Below, in pieces: positions 4,644-5,007 of a DNA stretch of 5,007 bases (position 1 is its first letter; every line of letters begins with the position of its first letter). The translations under genes were made by a program, and so were the position numbers. This DNA is from Microbacteriaceae bacterium UBA4731 (GTDB lineage Bacteria > Actinomycetota > Actinomycetes > Actinomycetales > Microbacteriaceae), in assembly GCA_002404115.1 (NCBI GenBank), contig DHJB01000045.1:54267-59273 (forward strand), read 5' to 3'. The notes below the pieces were generated by a model that saw only the letters and a program-made list of their open reading frames with translations, did not search any database and had not been told where the DNA came from.

Positions 4644-5007
4644 TCAGGATAGTCCAAGAACGAGGAGTGTAATGCCTCCAATAGGTGTGAAAATCGCGGC
4701 GATACCGAGCGCCAACCCTATTCCTGACATGAGGTTACTGGTATCTGCCGAACTCCAGCCGCCGCCGGATTTTGACCGTGCTCGAGGCGTATGGATCACA
4801 CCGGTCTTGACGGCTGGCGCGGAAGGGCGTATGGATAGCAGGCTTGGGTTGGGTGCGTAGCCCGCGGCCAGTCTTGCTTCGTAGGCGTCAGGTGTCATTA
4901 GGCCGGTGAGGTCGAATTTGTTGACTGGGTCGAGGGGGTAGACGTAGTCGTTGGCGTTGCCGCCTTCTACTGGGTCGACTTCGAGGAACCGGCCGAGGGC
5001 CGCGACG
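4644..5007 (-). CDS. RHS/YD-repeat polymorphic toxin, C-terminal core end and variable tip (partial)
   Basis: The gene enters from the right edge on the minus strand. Its first 35 visible residues (codons from 5006 to 4902) are the end of the RHS-associated core: [19 protein letters not shown] followed by [12 protein letters not shown], the well-known conserved hallmark after which polymorphic toxins change their tip. Large RHS proteins are cell-surface or secreted, and their barrel-like shell encloses a C-terminal toxin used against competing cells. From residue 36 the tip is variable: a hydrophilic Pro/Ser/Lys region ([13 protein letters not shown]) and a strongly hydrophobic Gly/Ala stretch ([27 protein letters not shown]), cut by TGA at 4646-4644. 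An ATG at 4898 exists but is inside the gene and is not a start. No nuclease, deaminase or other enzymatic motif is visible, so a membrane-acting tip is an inference from hydrophobicity. As the tip is interrupted it is probably inactive, unless the TGA is read through or is a sequencing error. Confidence 0.85.
   Translation of the reverse strand, partial: VAALGRFLEVDPVEGGNANDYVYPLDPVNKFDLTGLMTPDAYEARLAAGYAPNPSLLSIRPSAPAVKTGVIHTPRARSKSGGGWSSADTSNLMSGIGLALGIAAIFTPIGGITLLVLGLS

Noticed and set aside
4644..4646. Selenocysteine or programmed read-through at the TGA
   Set aside because: No evident hairpin just downstream was recognised, no selenoprotein family is involved, and the site lies in a hydrophobic stretch with no need for a redox residue. 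A point mutation is simpler.
4414..4860. Open frame on the + strand opposite the RHS tip
   Set aside because: Pro/Ala-rich antisense of the RHS tip with no motif or start signal. The RHS core signature on the minus strand decides the coding strand.
1..5007. tRNA, rRNA, CRISPR array, insertion sequence or integration site
   Set aside because: Looked for on both strands by eye: no cloverleaf or rRNA stretch, no regularly spaced repeats, no transposase or integrase sequence, and no matching direct repeats at the three joints were recognised.

Overview
The window looks like the chromosome of a high-GC actinobacterium, most probably of the family Microbacteriaceae. The basis is very high G+C in the left half (one 60-base line, 1141-1200, counts to 78%), strong G/C preference at third codon positions, apparently leaderless promoters placed 6-7 bases before ATG codons, and the recurrent GCATCC/GGATGC hexamer that I associate with that family. 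The species cannot be told from this sequence.

Left part, 1-2521, + strand: ordinary metabolic genes in good condition. The C-terminal 175 residues of an ornithine aminotransferase (arginine/ornithine catabolism) end in a strong inverted repeat. Next comes a complete CE7-family acetyl esterase (acetylxylan esterase / cephalosporin C deacetylase type) with its catalytic triad visible. A complete luciferase-like (LLM class) flavin-dependent oxidoreductase follows. The esterase and the oxidoreductase each have their own leaderless-type promoter and need not form an operon.

Middle part, 2522-3400, + strand: two gene fragments. A ParA/MinD-like P-loop ATPase lacks its C-terminal part and probably its N-terminus, and begins immediately after the oxidoreductase stop codon. 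A piece of a two-helix membrane protein lies in another frame. Neither has a convincing start site, and coding signal stops abruptly at about 3160 and about 3400. This is a scar of deletion or recombination, with no transposase left to explain it.

Right part, 3400-5007, minus strand: the lower-GC 3' end of an RHS/YD-repeat polymorphic-toxin locus. Read 5' to 3' on the minus strand it holds the last 35 residues of the RHS core, a variable hydrophobic tip interrupted by one in-frame TGA at 4644-4646, a two-TM protein whose GTG start overlaps the original stop of the tip (GTGA), and a second two-TM protein with a soluble beta-rich domain. This last protein overlaps its predecessor by 7 bases and loses its 3' end at the junction near 3400. 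The tight coupling suggests one transcript carrying a toxin tip and membrane-bound partners, possibly immunity proteins. The module now seems to be decaying: nonsense codon in the tip, truncated last gene, and neighbouring ParA and membrane-protein fragments.
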